Shown here in pieces: positions 14,807 to 23,158 of a DNA stretch of 30,003 nucleotides. The notes beneath the pieces are model-generated. The model did no database searches. It saw nothing but the letters and a program-made list of their open reading frames with translations, and was not told the origin of the DNA. Position 1 is the stretch's first letter, and the number at the start of each line of letters is the position of its first letter. The position numbers and the translations under genes are program-made. This DNA is from JASLBX01 sp036374175 (GTDB taxonomy: Bacteria > Actinomycetota > Actinomycetes > Jiangellales > Jiangellaceae), in the NCBI GenBank assembly GCA_036374175.1, contig DASUUH010000013.1, forward strand, positions 1 through 30,003, written 5' to 3'.

Positions 14807-16090
14807 GTGGCCACGATCGAAGCTGTTGGTGCCCGCGAGATCCTCGATTCCCGCGGCAATCCCACCGTTGAGGTGGAGGTTGCGCTGGATGACGGCACCA
14901 TATCGAGCGCAGCCGTCCCGTCCGGCGCCTCTACTGGCGCTTTCGAGGCGGTCGAATTGCGTGACGGCGACAGCGGCCGCTACAGCGGCAAAGGCGTCGA
15001 GAAGGCCGTCACCGGGGTGCTCGACGAGATCGGCCCGGAGTTGCTCGGGTTCGACGCCAGCGAGCAGCGGCTTATCGATCAGGCGATGATCGACCTCGAT
15101 GGCACGCCGAACAAGGAGCGGTTGGGCGCCAACGCCATCCTCGGCGTTTCGCTGGCCGTGGCCAAGGCTGGTGCCAAGTCCGCCGAGCTGCCGTTGTTCA
15201 GGTACCTCGGCGGTCCCAACGCACATTTGCTCCCGGTGCCGATGATGAACATTCTGAACGGTGGATCACACGCCGACAGCAACGTCGACATCCAGGAATT
15301 CATGATCGCGCCGATCGGCGCGTCGACTTTCCGCGAGGCGCTGCGCTGGGGCGCGGAGGTGTACCACGCGCTTAAGAAGGTGCTCAAGGACAAAGGCCTG
15401 GCTACCGGACTCGGCGACGAGGGCGGCTTTGCTCCGAATCTTCCGAGCAACCGCGACGCGCTGGACCTTATCGCGGTGGCCATCGACAAGGCCGGATTCG
15501 GGCTCGGCTCGGACATCGCCCTCGCCCTCGATGTGGCAGCGACAGAGTTCTACTCCGAAGGCGGCTACACGTTTGAGGGCGCCACCAAATCGGCGGACGA
15601 GCTTGCCGCGTACTACCGGGATCTGGTCGATGCGTATCCGCTGGTCTCCATCGAGGACCCGCTGGCCGAGGACGACTGGGCCGGCTGGACGTCGCTGACG
15701 GCTGCGATTGGCGGGCGCGTCCAGATCGTCGGTGACGACCTGTTCGTCACCAACCCCGAGCGGCTCGGCCGTGGCATCGCAGAGTCGGCCGCGAACGCGC
15801 TGCTGGTCAAGGTGAATCAGATCGGGACTCTGACTGAGACATTCGACGCCGTCGCGCTGGCTCAGCGGTCGCAGTACGCCTGCATGATCAGCCACCGGTC
15901 CGGCGAGACCGAGGACACCACCATCGCGGACCTGGTCGTGGCGACGAACAGCGGGCAGATCAAGACCGGCGCCCCCGCCCGATCTGAGCGCGTGGCGAAG
16001 TACAACCAGTTGCTGCGCATCGAAGAGGAGCTGGACGACGCCGCCCGGTACGCCGGTGCCGGCGCGTTCCCGAGGTTCGCGGCGAAGTAG
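14807..16090 (+). CDS. eno: Enolase
   Basis: This 427-aa glycolytic enzyme converts 2-phosphoglycerate to phosphoenolpyruvate. The family signatures are complete: AREILDSRGNPTVEVEV at the N-terminus, the mobile loop SGASTGAFEAVELRD near residue 42, LGANAILGVSLA, the metal ligand regions ALDVAATEF, SIEDPLAEDDW and VGDDLFVTN, and the C-terminal SHRSGETEDTTIADLVVA with KTGAPARSERVAKYNQLLRIEE. The GTG start has AAGGAG 6 nt upstream. The gene is followed by ftsB after 5 nt, a gene order conserved in actinobacteria. Confidence 0.98.
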   Translation: MATIEAVGAREILDSRGNPTVEVEVALDDGTISSAAVPSGASTGAFEAVELRDGDSGRYSGKGVEKAVTGVLDEIGPELLGFDASEQRLIDQAMIDLDGTPNKERLGANAILGVSLAVAKAGAKSAELPLFRYLGGPNAHLLPVPMMNILNGGSHADSNVDIQEFMIAPIGASTFREALRWGAEVYHALKKVLKDKGLATGLGDEGGFAPNLPSNRDALDLIAVAIDKAGFGLGSDIALALDVAATEFYSEGGYTFEGATKSADELAAYYRDLVDAYPLVSIEDPLAEDDWAGWTSLTAAIGGRVQIVGDDLFVTNPERLGRGIAESAANALLVKVNQIGTLTETFDAVALAQRSQYACMISHRSGETEDTTIADLVVATNSGQIKTGAPARSERVAKYNQLLRIEEELDDAARYAGAGAFPRFAAK

Positions 16091-16095
16091 GCACG

Positions 16096-16647
16096 ATGGC
16101 CGGAGCGAGCCGTGGTCCGGGTTCCCGCCGCTCCGGCGGGCCGCGGTCGGCGCGCCCACAACGTACGTCGGCCCGCCCCCGTCCGGGAGGCGAATCGGCC
16201 AACCGGTCTGGTGCATCGGCAGGACGCCGGGCAGGGGACGGGCCGGCGAGGCGAGGCTCGCTGACCGGGCGCGCCGCCGTACTTGCGCTGGTGCTTGGTG
16301 TGCTTGCGGTCTCCTACGCGTACCCGCTGCGGGCATGGTACGACCAGCATCGTGAGCGGACCGAGCTGCGGGCCGAAGCCGAGCGGCTGGAGGAGGAGGT
16401 TGCGGCGCTGGAGACCCAGCTCCGGTTGTGGGACGACCCGACCTACGTCCAGGCGCAGGCTCGCCAGCGGTTGGGATATGTGCTGCCGGGCGAGATCGGG
16501 TACGTCGTCGTAGACGAGACCGGTGAACCGGAAGCTGAGCTCGGTCCGGACGGTCTGCCGGTGCTCATCGAGGGTGAGTGGTACTCGCGGTTGTGGACGT
16601 CGATCCAGGCGGCCGACGGCGTGCAGCCGGAGGCCGATGGTGAGTGA
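16096..16647 (+). CDS. ftsB: Cell-division septum protein of the FtsB/DivIC family
   Basis: This 183-aa bitopic membrane protein has a long basic, disordered cytoplasmic tail (about 55 residues rich in Arg, Ser, Gly, Pro), one TM segment (AAVLALVLGVLAVSYAYPL, about 58-76) and an extracytoplasmic leucine-zipper-like coiled coil (ELRAEAERLEEEVAALETQL). The signature LWDDPTYVQAQARQRLGYVLPGEIGYVVV follows (quoted by position, about 115-143). It would join FtsL and FtsQ in the divisome. The C-terminus overlaps DUF501. Start ATG, 5 nt after eno. Confidence 0.92.
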   Translation: MAGASRGPGSRRSGGPRSARPQRTSARPRPGGESANRSGASAGRRAGDGPARRGSLTGRAAVLALVLGVLAVSYAYPLRAWYDQHRERTELRAEAERLEEEVAALETQLRLWDDPTYVQAQARQRLGYVLPGEIGYVVVDETGEPEAELGPDGLPVLIEGEWYSRLWTSIQAADGVQPEADGE

Positions 16648-17128
16648 GGAACCCACCGCCGCGGATATCTCGGCGGTGTCGGCGCAGCTTGGCCGGCCGG
16701 CCCGGGGCGTGCTGTCCATCGCCCACCGCTGCCCCTGCGGGCAGCCGGACGTCGTCGAGACCGAACCCCGACTGCCGGACGGCACACCCTTTCCGACGAC
16801 GTACTACTTGACCTGCCCACGCGCGACCGCCGCGGTCTCGACACTCGAGGCGAGTGGACTCATGCGGGAGATGTCGGAGCGGCTCGCGAATGACCCGGAC
16901 CTGGCCCAGGCGTACGCCGACGCGCACCGCGATTACTTACGCCGGCGTGAAGCCATCGCGGACGTACCAGAGATCGCCGGCGTGTCCGCGGGCGGGATGC
17001 CGACTCGGGTGAAGTGCCTGCACGCGCTGGTTGCACACGCTCTCGCCGCCGGGCCGGGGGTCAATCCGCTCGGCGACGAGGCTCTTGAGGCGCTGCCGCC
17101 CTGGTGTGACGCCGGCCCCTGCACCTAA
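16637..17128 (+). CDS. DUF501-family protein
   Basis: This 163-aa protein belongs to DUF501, a family found next to eno/ftsB across actinobacteria and of unknown function. Marks are the Cys pair RCPCGQPDVVETEPRLPDGTPFPTTYYLTCPRA split over about residues 33-63, SGLMREMSERL, and VKCLHALVAHALAAGPGVNPLGD near 130-150, ending PPWCDAGPCT. The conserved cysteines and His could bind metal; that is inference. ATG 16637 lies 3 nt after GGAGG, whereas GTG 16640 lies 6 nt after it, so the latter may be the true start. Either overlaps ftsB by 8-11 bp. Confidence 0.85.
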   Translation: MVSEEPTAADISAVSAQLGRPARGVLSIAHRCPCGQPDVVETEPRLPDGTPFPTTYYLTCPRATAAVSTLEASGLMREMSERLANDPDLAQAYADAHRDYLRRREAIADVPEIAGVSAGGMPTRVKCLHALVAHALAAGPGVNPLGDEALEALPPWCDAGPCT

Positions 17129-17140
17129 TGTTCCCCACGT

Positions 17141-17236
17141 GTCCGGCGGACAAGTCGGCAGCCTGCGCCGTCGCCGCTGTCCGGCCGGACAAGTGGGCAC
17201 GCTGGGCTGGCGCCGCTGTCCGGCCGGACAAGTCGG
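17141..17236. repeat. Three tandem palindromic units (about 39-bp period) before udgB
   Basis: GTCCGGCCGGACAAGT-type units start at 17141, 17179 and 17218, giving spacings of 38 and 39 bp. The second and third are preceded by CGCCGCT and contain the perfect 12-bp palindrome GTCCGGCCGGAC; the first has lost one C. The array fills most of the 139-bp gap between DUF501 and udgB. Confidence 0.8.
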
Positions 17237-17267
17237 GTCAGGCTGACGGCTCGGTAAGAATGGCGGC

Positions 17268-18122
17268 GTGGTCGGCGATTACAGCGGGTCCGAAGCGCAG
17301 CGTCCGCATCCGGTGGTGGGAGGGACGTTCGCCAGTCCGGTGCCGCCGGGAACTGGCTGGCCGGACGACCCTGCTGAGCCGGACACACCTGTCGCACACA
17401 ACGCCAGCGAGGTAGCCCACCTCGCCGTCGCGGCCACCGACGTCGCCGAAGTAAGCGCACGGTCGTCGGTGTGCCGGGCCTGCCCGCGCCTTGTCAGCTG
17501 GCGTGAGGAGGTCGCGGCGGGCAAGCGCCGGGCGTTCGACGACCAGCCGTACTGGGGCCGGCCGGTACCGGGCTGGGGCGATGAGGCACCGCGCATCCTT
17601 ATCGTGGGGCTCGCTCCCGCCGCGCACGGCGGCAACCGAACCGGCCGGATATTCACCGGCGACCGCAGCGGGGATTGGTTGTTCGCCGCCATGCACAGGG
17701 CCGGGCTGGCGAACCAACCGACCTCGGTCCATTCCGGCGACGGGCTTCGGCTGATCCGAACCCGTGTTGTGGCCACCGTCCGCTGCGCGCCTCCCGCGAA
17801 CAAGCCCATCCCGGCCGAACGAGACGCCTGCTCTTACTGGCTGGATCGCGAGGTCGGGCTCGTCCTGGAATCAGTGCGCGCAGTCGTAGCGCTCGGCTCG
17901 TACGCCTGGGACGCCGCTCTGGGGACACTCGGCCGCAACGGCATGACCGTCCCGCGTCCACGACCACGGTTCGGCCACGGAGCGGAGGTGGCGCTGGCCG
18001 GTACGCCGTCCGGCGCGGTGTCGTTGCTCGGCTCCTACCACCCCAGCCAGCAGAACACGTTCACCGGCAAGCTCACCGAGCAGATGCTGGACGATGTTCT
18101 GCGCCGCGCCGCCGAGATGTGA
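17268..18122 (+). CDS. udgB: Family 5 uracil-DNA glycosylase (UdgB type)
   Basis: This 284-aa DNA-repair enzyme should remove uracil, and in this family also other deaminated purines, from DNA. Motif A GLAPAAHGGNRTGRIFTGDRSG (about residues 111-132) and motif B GSYHPSQQNTFTGKLT (about 252-267) identify UDG family 5. The cysteines CRACPRL (about 67) plus VRCAPP are candidates for an iron-sulfur cluster, as in related glycosylases. The 60-residue N-terminal extension is Pro/Ala-rich. The GTG start has no clear Shine-Dalgarno sequence; TAAGAA at 17255-17260 could be a -10 box of a leaderless transcript. A tandem palindromic repeat array lies just upstream. Confidence 0.9.
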   Translation: MVGDYSGSEAQRPHPVVGGTFASPVPPGTGWPDDPAEPDTPVAHNASEVAHLAVAATDVAEVSARSSVCRACPRLVSWREEVAAGKRRAFDDQPYWGRPVPGWGDEAPRILIVGLAPAAHGGNRTGRIFTGDRSGDWLFAAMHRAGLANQPTSVHSGDGLRLIRTRVVATVRCAPPANKPIPAERDACSYWLDREVGLVLESVRAVVALGSYAWDAALGTLGRNGMTVPRPRPRFGHGAEVALAGTPSGAVSLLGSYHPSQQNTFTGKLTEQMLDDVLRRAAEM

Positions 18123-18151
18123 GTCCTGCGCCGCCGGCTGCTGAGGTATAA

Positions 18152-18176
18152 CCGCAGGTAAGGAGGGACACTGCGG
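18152..18176 (+). promoter_or_regulatory. RBS region enclosed by a small inverted repeat
   Basis: CCGCAG (18152-18157) and CTGCGG (18171-18176) flank the ribosome binding site AAGGAGG (18160-18166); the second arm reaches the first base of the GTG start. A TATAAC sequence (18147-18152) just upstream could be a -10 box. An RNA hairpin here would hold the SD in its loop. Confidence 0.3.
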
Positions 18177-19165
18177 TGGACCGGGAGCGTGACGACGGCT
18201 TCGAAGTCATCGGCGACGCCACCGATGACGAAAGCAAGCCTGGGGTTCAATATCTCGACCTCGGCGACGAAGCTGACATGCCGGAGAGTACGCCGCGCCC
18301 CGTTCCTTCCTGGCAGCGCTGGGGTGCTGTGGCCGGCTTCTTCGCGGTGGGCCTGGTAGCCGGTGCCGGGGTGTCGGACGCCCGCAGCGACGCGCTGTTG
18401 GCCACGGAGCAAGGGCAGCTGAGCCTTGTCGCCGGTTCGGTTCATGGGATGGTCGTGTCGCCGGTCGGGGCTGAGGGCCTCGTGGCCGCATCGGGCGCTG
18501 TGGTCGTGCCCCCCGGGTTCCACCAGCTGGCGGTGTCCTTGCTCAATGTGGGGCGCAGCGACGTGGAAGTGCTTTCCGCGCACGTGGCAGGCTGGGAAGG
18601 CTCCGACGAAGCTTTCGCGCCGCAGCACATCCCGGCCGGTGAATGGTTGAACGTCGGGATGGCCGTCCGGCCGGTCTGCGAAGCTGCCGCGCCGCAGTAC
18701 CTGACGGCCAAGGTGCGGGCCGATTCACGGGAAACCACCGTCACGATCCCGCTGCCGCCCGGCTGGGACCTGATCGACAGCTTGCACGATGAGCAGTGCA
18801 ACGTCCTGGAGTACGACTCAAAGGTCGACAAGATCACGTCGTTCACGACCTTCGAACCTGGCGTCCGGCACATGGTGCTCTGGGTGTGGCTGGAAGACGC
18901 GGCATACGTGACCCAGGCCACGGTGACTCAGGCGGGATTTCGTGCATCGGGTACCGAAGTGCTGCTCCCGGCCATGCATGGCGCCACCACGAAACTCAAG
19001 CTCGCCTGGCGCATCGTCGACTGCGCCGATACCCGCCGGCTAGACGAGCTGGCCGTCACCCTGGAGCTCACAACCGCCGAAGGCTCCGTCACACGGGACG
19101 TCAGGCTGCCGCACGAGGCGATCGCCATGCTGGCCCGCTTCGCGGCAGAGGAGTGTGGCCCATGA
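18176..19165 (+). CDS. Membrane-anchored four-Cys protein A (unknown function)
   Basis: I do not recognise this 329-aa protein. It has an acidic cytoplasmic tail (1-45), one TM segment (about 49-69), and an external part made of two similar beta-rich domains. Domain 1 has AHVAGW (W140), Cys168 and Cys208; domain 2 has TQAGF (F255), Cys283 and Cys327. The aromatic-to-Cys spacing is 28 in both. The paired cysteines probably form one disulfide per domain. The external domains look Ig/fibronectin-like in strand pattern, but no family can be named. The GTG start has AAGGAGG upstream. It overlaps its paralog downstream by 4 bp (ATGA), so the two are made together and may form a heteromer. Confidence 0.8.
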   Translation: MDRERDDGFEVIGDATDDESKPGVQYLDLGDEADMPESTPRPVPSWQRWGAVAGFFAVGLVAGAGVSDARSDALLATEQGQLSLVAGSVHGMVVSPVGAEGLVAASGAVVVPPGFHQLAVSLLNVGRSDVEVLSAHVAGWEGSDEAFAPQHIPAGEWLNVGMAVRPVCEAAAPQYLTAKVRADSRETTVTIPLPPGWDLIDSLHDEQCNVLEYDSKVDKITSFTTFEPGVRHMVLWVWLEDAAYVTQATVTQAGFRASGTEVLLPAMHGATTKLKLAWRIVDCADTRRLDELAVTLELTTAEGSVTRDVRLPHEAIAMLARFAAEECGP

Positions 19166-20022
19166 ATCGGTGGACCGAGGGACGTGGCTGGCCACGGTTC
19201 GGCGTACTGCTCGGAATCTGCACGTTCGGAGCCGTGCTGGGAGCATATGGGTGGACTGCCCACGAACAAGTCGCGGAGCTGTCCGCCGCAGCGTTGGAAG
19301 TGAACCTGATCGCCGGGTCGGTGAGCCTTGAGCTCGGCGAAGAAGGTGACGGCTGGAACTCCGGCCTCGTCGGGACCATCTACTACCACGGCCGCCGCGA
19401 CGTGACCATCCTTGCGGCGCGACCGGCCGGCTGGGTGCCAGTGGGTGACGGGGCCCGCCCGATACCGATACCACCGCGAGAGTGGACGAGCGTACCCCTT
19501 GCGGCCACCCCGGACTGCACTGCGCCGGTACGGCCGGAACTTGAGCTGCTGGTGCGGACGGAGCGGGGCGACCGCCAGGTGACCGTACCGTTCCGGCAGA
19601 GCGGCGAGTACCTCGCGCTGTTCCACCAGAGCGCATGCTTGCTGCCCGAGTTCGTGGACATCGAGGTGGTGGACGCAGACGCGCTTCCTCCCGACGACGG
19701 CGCCCTGGTCATCCGGCTGGGGCTCCGGCACATCGGGCCGCCGGACGGTCGCGAGATCACGGTGCTCGGCGTCGGCGGTGAGACTGCGGGCTTTCGAGCC
19801 ACCAGCAGCGACCTTCCCATTGTGCTGCCACCAGGTGCAACGCAGACGATCACGATGCGGTGGTCCGTCAATGAGTGCACGCGCACCGCCGAGCTCGCGG
19901 AGGTCGACGTTGTGGTCCGGCTCAAGAGCCCAGACCTTGGCAGGCAGAACCAACCGGTTTACCTGCCAGGCCACATAGTGGCGGCTCTGGCCAGGTTCGG
20001 TGTGGCGGAGTGCGCCGGCTGA
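19162..20022 (+). CDS. Membrane-anchored four-Cys protein B, paralog of the preceding gene
   Basis: This 286-aa protein repeats the plan of its neighbour: a short cytoplasmic N-terminus, one TM (FGVLLGICTFGAVLGAYGW, about 13-31), then two external domains. Domain 1 has RPAGW (W91), Cys119 and Cys159; domain 2 has ETAGF (F211), Cys239 and Cys284. Spacings (28 from aromatic to Cys; 40 and 45 between paired Cys) agree with protein A (28; 40 and 44). Both share LIAGSVSL/LVAGSVHG after the TM and end in ALARFGVAEC/MLARFAAEEC. The cytoplasmic acidic tail of A is missing here. Start is the ATG overlapping the previous stop. Function is unknown; a cell-envelope role is likely from topology. Confidence 0.8.
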   Translation: MNRWTEGRGWPRFGVLLGICTFGAVLGAYGWTAHEQVAELSAAALEVNLIAGSVSLELGEEGDGWNSGLVGTIYYHGRRDVTILAARPAGWVPVGDGARPIPIPPREWTSVPLAATPDCTAPVRPELELLVRTERGDRQVTVPFRQSGEYLALFHQSACLLPEFVDIEVVDADALPPDDGALVIRLGLRHIGPPDGREITVLGVGGETAGFRATSSDLPIVLPPGATQTITMRWSVNECTRTAELAEVDVVVRLKSPDLGRQNQPVYLPGHIVAALARFGVAECAG

Positions 20023-20039
20023 GACGACCCTGAGAGTCC

Positions 20040-20069
20040 TTGTGAAAGTTTTCACAAGCCGGTTAGGCT
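20040..20069 (+). promoter_or_regulatory. Rex operator overlapping the ndh promoter
   Basis: TTGTGAAAGTTTTCACAA (20040-20057) fits the Rex consensus TTGTGAA-N4-TTCACAA exactly. It covers a possible -35 (TTGTGA) that is 18 bp from the -10 box TAGGCT (20064-20069). The predicted transcript start falls at or next to the ATG at 20076, so the message is probably leaderless. Rex releases DNA when NADH/NAD+ rises, which would induce ndh when oxygen or other acceptors are limiting. Confidence 0.85.
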
Positions 20070-20075
20070 GGGGCC

Positions 20076-21413
20076 ATGACGCAGGAGAGAGTGCCGCGCA
20101 TCCTAATCGTGGGCGGCGGCTACGTCGGCATGTACACCGCACTCCGGTTGCAGAAGAAGCTGCGCCGCAGCAACGTACGCATCACGGTGGTGGACCCGCG
20201 GTCTTATATGACGTACCAACCCTTCCTGCCCGAGGCGGCCGCGGGTTCTCTTGAGCCACGGCACGTGATCGTCCCGTTGCGGCGCACCCTCAAGCACTGC
20301 CAGGTGATCACCGGACGGGTCACGCGGATCAGCCATGCCGACCGAACCGCCCATGTGGAACCCCACGTCGGCGAGCCGTATGACATGTCCTACGACGTGC
20401 TGGTGATAGCCGTCGGTTCGATCGCCCGTACGCTGCCGATTCCAGGGCTGGCCGAGTTCGGCATCGGCTTCAAGCAGGTCGAGGAAGCCATCGCCATGCG
20501 AAACCATGTCCTGGACCGCCTGGACGTCGCGGCGTCCACGGCGAATGAAGACGCCCGTCGGCGCGCGCTCAGCTTCGTCGTGGTCGGCGGCGGCTACGCG
20601 GGTGTCGAGGCGCTGGCGGAGTTGCAGGACATGGCGGTCGACGCGCTTCGTTACTACCCGTACATCAAACGCGAGCACATGCGCTGGGTGCTGGTCGAAG
20701 CGGCCAACCGAATCCTGCCGGAGGTCGGCGAGGAGATGGGCCGGTACACCGTCGATGAACTGCGCCGGCACGGCATCGACGTGCGGCTGAACACGCGCCT
20801 GGAGTCCTGCATCGGCGGGCACGTCGTGTTGAGCGACGGTACGGAGTTCGACAGCGACACCTTGATCTGGACCGCCGGCGTCAAGGCCAACCCCATGCTG
20901 GCGAACACTGACTTACCGCTGGACGATCGTGGCCGCGTGTGCTGCCACCCCAGCTTGAGGGTTCAGGGCATCGACGACGCCTGGGCCGCCGGCGACTGCG
21001 CAGCCATCCCCGACCTGACCGCTGACGATCCCAATGCGCTCACCAGCCCGAGCGCCCAGCACGCCGTCCGACAGGCCAAGCGGCTCGGGGACAACATCGT
21101 CGCCGTGCTCAAGGGACGCGAGCCCGTCGACTACGCGCACAAGCACGTCGGCTCGGTTGCCAGCCTCGGGTTGCACAAGGGAGTGGCCCAGGTCTATGGC
21201 GTCAAGCTCAAAGGGTGGCTCGCCTGGTTCATGCACCGGACGTACCACGTCAGCCGGATGCCGACGCTGAACCGCAAAACGCGCATCGTGCTGGACTGGA
21301 CCCTGGCGCTGTTCTTCCGCCGCGAGGTGGTGTCCCTGGGCCGCATTCACATGCCGCACGAGGAGTTCCGCGCCGCTGCCGTCCCTCCGGCCGGAGACGA
21401 GCAGAGACCCTGA
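20076..21413 (+). CDS. ndh: Type II NADH dehydrogenase
   Basis: This 445-aa flavoprotein would oxidise NADH and pass electrons to menaquinone at the inner face of the membrane without pumping protons. The FAD-binding Rossmann motif is ILIVGGGYVGMYTALRLQ (about 9-26), the NADH-binding motif is FVVVGGGYAGVEALAEL (about 168-184), and the second FAD contact is DAWAAGDCAAIPDL (about 302-315). The C-terminal WLAWFMHRTYHVSRMP and VLDWTLALFFRREVVSLG form the amphipathic membrane-docking region typical of NDH-2. The Rex operator directly upstream agrees with a respiratory role. It stands alone with its own promoter. Confidence 0.93.
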   Translation: MTQERVPRILIVGGGYVGMYTALRLQKKLRRSNVRITVVDPRSYMTYQPFLPEAAAGSLEPRHVIVPLRRTLKHCQVITGRVTRISHADRTAHVEPHVGEPYDMSYDVLVIAVGSIARTLPIPGLAEFGIGFKQVEEAIAMRNHVLDRLDVAASTANEDARRRALSFVVVGGGYAGVEALAELQDMAVDALRYYPYIKREHMRWVLVEAANRILPEVGEEMGRYTVDELRRHGIDVRLNTRLESCIGGHVVLSDGTEFDSDTLIWTAGVKANPMLANTDLPLDDRGRVCCHPSLRVQGIDDAWAAGDCAAIPDLTADDPNALTSPSAQHAVRQAKRLGDNIVAVLKGREPVDYAHKHVGSVASLGLHKGVAQVYGVKLKGWLAWFMHRTYHVSRMPTLNRKTRIVLDWTLALFFRREVVSLGRIHMPHEEFRAAAVPPAGDEQRP

Positions 21414-21432
21414 GGCAGGTAAGGTCCGGGAC

Positions 21433-22230
21433 GTGGGTAGCGCACATCCCGGCGTCCTGATCCAGCGCCCGGACGATGAACCGCACGTTGCGGAGCTCGT
21501 ACTCGACCGGTCGGAGGCGCTCAACGCCATCTCGACGGCACAGGCGGAGTCCATTACGGCTGCGACGGCGGATCTGGCGGCGGATCGAACGGTTCGAGCG
21601 ATCGTCCTGTCATCGTCTGTCGAGAAGGCCTTCTGCGTTGGAGCCGACCTGAAGGAACGCAACTCGCTTACCGACGACGAACTACGGCGGCAGCGCATCA
21701 TTACGCGCGCGGCCTACACAAGCGTGCAAGAGCTGCCGGTGCCGGTCGTCGCCGCCGTCCACGGGTATGCGCTCGGCGGCGGATGCGAGCTGGCGCTGGC
21801 GTGCGATTTGATCGTCGCGGACGAGTCCGCGGTCTTCGGCCTGCCCGAGGTCTCCGTGGGTGTCATACCGGGCGGAGGTGGCACGCAGTTGCTGGCCCGT
21901 CGCCTCGGCTGGGGCCGGGCGGCGGATCTGATCTTCACTGCGCGCCGGGTCGACGCCGCTGAGGCGTATCGGTTGGGCCTTGCGGACCGGCTGGTTCCGG
22001 CCGGCTCGGCGCGCCCCGAGGCGATCGGGCTCGCGGCCACGATTGCCCGCCATTCGCCGGTCGGGGTACGCAATGCCAAACAGGCGATGCGCCTCGGGTT
22101 GGACGTCCCGCTCAGTGCGGGCTTGGAGATCGAAGACGCCCGCTGGCGTGCGACCGCGTTCAGCGGGGATAGACGCGAGGGGATCGCGGCGTTCAATGAT
22201 AAGAGAACGCCGGACTGGCCAGGGGAGTGA
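21433..22230 (+). CDS. Enoyl-CoA hydratase, likely methylglutaconyl-CoA hydratase
   Basis: This 265-aa crotonase-family protein has the oxyanion-hole segments CVGADLKERN (about 68) and GYALGGGCELALACDLIVAD (about 113-132), and the catalytic-Glu region FGLPEVSVGVIPGGGGTQLLARRLG (about 136-160). The next gene is an HMG-CoA lyase 4 nt downstream. The pair suggests hydration of 3-methylglutaconyl-CoA to HMG-CoA in leucine breakdown; the substrate is inferred from this context. A TAAGGT -10-like box (21420-21425) precedes the GTG by 7 nt, consistent with a leaderless transcript. Confidence 0.87.
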   Translation: MGSAHPGVLIQRPDDEPHVAELVLDRSEALNAISTAQAESITAATADLAADRTVRAIVLSSSVEKAFCVGADLKERNSLTDDELRRQRIITRAAYTSVQELPVPVVAAVHGYALGGGCELALACDLIVADESAVFGLPEVSVGVIPGGGGTQLLARRLGWGRAADLIFTARRVDAAEAYRLGLADRLVPAGSARPEAIGLAATIARHSPVGVRNAKQAMRLGLDVPLSAGLEIEDARWRATAFSGDRREGIAAFNDKRTPDWPGE

Positions 22231-22234
22231 GGCG

Positions 22235-23158
22235 ATGATGAGTGATCTTCCTAGCCGGGTGAGCCTTCGCGAAGTCGGCCCTCGCGATGGGCTGCAGAAC
22301 GAGGATCCCGTGCCCACCGACGGCAAGATCGCGTTGATCGACGCGCTCTCCACCACCGGCCTGCGCCGGATCGAAGCCGTTTCGTTCGTGCACCCGAAGG
22401 CGATCCCGCAGATGGGCGACGCGGACGAGGTCTGGGCTCGGATCACCAAGAACCCTGACGTGACGTACTCCGCGCTCGTGCCGAACGTGCGCGGTATGCA
22501 GCGGGCGGTGGCGGCCGGTTTCACCGACATCGAGGTGGTGATCTCGGCTTCCGATACGCACAACCGGCGCAACATCAACCGCTCGACCGACGAGTCGCTA
22601 GCCGACGTTCCCGAGCTGGCGTCGATGGCCCACGATGCTGGTGGAACGCTGCAGGTCGTCGTCTCGACGGCATGGGGTTGCCCGTACGAGGGTGAGGTCC
22701 CCGTCGAGCGGGTCCTGTGGGTTCTCGGGCGTGCCATGGCGGCCGGAGCCGACTCGATCGCGTTCGGCGACACTACTGGAATGGCGACCCCGACGCGAGT
22801 GATCGAGCTGGTCGGGGAGACCCGGTCGACGCATCCGGACGTCCCGCTCGGTCTGCATTTCCACAACACGCGCGGGACCGGACTGGCCAACGTCTACGCC
22901 GCGCTGCAACTCGGCGTGGACGATTTCGATGCGTCGGTCGGCGGCCTCGGCGGCTGCCCGTACGCGCCCGGAGCGTCCGGCAACATCGCCACCGAAGAGC
23001 TCGTGCACATGCTCGAGGACATGGGCGTGGAGACCGGCGTCGACCTGGACGCGCTTATCGAAGCGGCCGCCTATGCCGAGAAGCTCGTCGGCCGCGAGCT
23101 GCCGTCCCAGGTACTTCGGGCCGGCCCCCGCACCCGCCTCACCCCCACGTCATCTTGA
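22235..23158 (+). CDS. Hydroxymethylglutaryl-CoA lyase
   Basis: This 307-aa TIM-barrel enzyme splits HMG-CoA into acetoacetate and acetyl-CoA. Visible signatures are LREVGPRDGLQNED (catalytic Arg/Asp, about 12-25), VSFVHPKAIPQMGDA, SASDTHNRRNINRS, AFGDTTGMATP, the metal-binding HFHNTRGTGLANVYAAL (about 209-225) and the active-site Cys loop GGLGGCPYAPGASGNIATEE (about 235-254). The start is ATG 22235 (or the adjacent ATG 22238) after GGGGAG. It ends inside a terminator-like hairpin that separates it from the convergent gtrA. Confidence 0.93.
   Translation: MMSDLPSRVSLREVGPRDGLQNEDPVPTDGKIALIDALSTTGLRRIEAVSFVHPKAIPQMGDADEVWARITKNPDVTYSALVPNVRGMQRAVAAGFTDIEVVISASDTHNRRNINRSTDESLADVPELASMAHDAGGTLQVVVSTAWGCPYEGEVPVERVLWVLGRAMAAGADSIAFGDTTGMATPTRVIELVGETRSTHPDVPLGLHFHNTRGTGLANVYAALQLGVDDFDASVGGLGGCPYAPGASGNIATEELVHMLEDMGVETGVDLDALIEAAAYAEKLVGRELPSQVLRAGPRTRLTPTSS

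Noticed and set aside
17141..17236. CRISPR-like array
   Set aside because: Only three short units, with spacers that are themselves similar, and no cas genes nearby.
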